Assembly: GCA_035439485.1 (NCBI GenBank)
Contig: DAORKI010000098.1
Coordinates: forward strand, 1 to 13,606
From: CAIKXD01 sp035439485
GTDB taxonomy: Bacteria > Bacteroidota > Bacteroidia > UBA4408
Length of the DNA: 13,606 bases
Reading direction: 5' to 3'
Under the pieces are notes generated by a model. The model saw nothing but the letters and a program-made list of their open reading frames with translations, did no database searches and had not been told where the DNA came from. The position numbers and the translations under genes were made by a program. Shown piece by piece: positions 13,453 to 13,606 of this stretch. Numbering within the stretch: position 1 is the stretch's first letter; each line of letters starts with the position of its first letter.

Positions 13453-13606
13453 CATCAAAATAACCTTTTTCTTTTTTGTAAATCACTATTATTTATTCTG
13501 ATTTAAATGACCTTGATTCCAAAAATGTCATGGCTTATTTAATTTTAGGCTTAATTAGTCGTTCCTCAAAAAGTCATTTTTAAACGGGAGAGATGTTGGC
13601 CTTGTG

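Larger units (their letters stand above)
13254..13606. other. Right-end region without a convincing gene
   Basis: These 353 AT-rich bases follow the barrel gene. They hold a weak terminator-like element (13324-13348) and a 23-codon open frame (13381-13452, MQYVLEVESNGKYHSNDELA...) preceded by AAGGAG 12 bases upstream; no longer frame is open on either strand. I recognise no RNA gene or repeat. The stretch after 13453 shows no codon structure and may be the upstream region of a gene outside the window. Confidence 0.5.

Noticed and set aside
1..13606. Mobile element, prophage, CRISPR array or defence island
   Set aside because: No transposase, integrase, repeat-spacer array or defence-type gene is visible on either strand; all genes but the barrel follow one strand with housekeeping or envelope roles.

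Overview
The window looks like a chromosomal segment of a low-GC member of the Bacteroidota (Bacteroidetes), probably an environmental Chitinophagales/Sphingobacteriales-like lineage. Four things point there: AT-rich codon use; TAnnTTTG promoter-like motifs typical of the phylum; a CtlX-type amidinohydrolase, a BBP2/OmpL-type outer membrane barrel and a DUF2520 + KdsC-like pair; and a cytochrome c maturation (Ccm) set of the kind found in this phylum. Thirteen of the fourteen convincing protein genes and the one tRNA are on the minus strand. Only the outer membrane barrel gene at the right end is on the plus strand.

Layout, in transcription order on the minus strand (right to left): a GT-C type membrane glycosyltransferase (11998-10724); tRNA-His(GTG) (10671-10598) with an intrinsic terminator; a compact cytochrome c maturation cluster ccmB-ccmC-ccmD-like-ccmE-ccmF (10561-6111); a Rossmann/DUF2520 protein and a KdsC-like HAD phosphatase (6072-4766); a 145-bp gap; then an OmpA-domain envelope protein, a UbiA prenyltransferase, a Maf nucleotide pyrophosphatase and a CtlX-type amidinohydrolase (4620-1341), followed by a small lipoprotein (1321-728) and an AlkB-type 2OG-Fe(II) dioxygenase (697-95). 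The last few genes are nearly gapless: ubiA/maf are separated by 1 nt and maf/ctlX overlap by 1 nt.

How the genes work together: CcmB, CcmC, the CcmD-like peptide, CcmE and CcmF should move and attach heme to apocytochromes c at the outer face of the inner membrane. CcmE carries a Cys-x3-Tyr heme-binding motif instead of the classical His-x3-Tyr. No ccmA, ccmG, ccmH or ccmI is present here, which resembles the alternative 'System I*' described for sulfate reducers and archaea. The genes downstream are a mixture of housekeeping functions (nucleotide-pool cleaning, lipid prenylation, alkylation repair) and envelope functions.

I see no mobile elements, CRISPR arrays, phage genes or obvious novel defence or biosynthetic system. 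This is largely an ordinary housekeeping region. The points most worth a second look are the Cys-type CcmE in a reduced ccm cluster, the overlap of the tRNA-His terminator with the ccmB translation start, and the apparent one-base slip at the start of the lipoprotein gene. The last 353 bases (13254-13606) hold no convincing gene.
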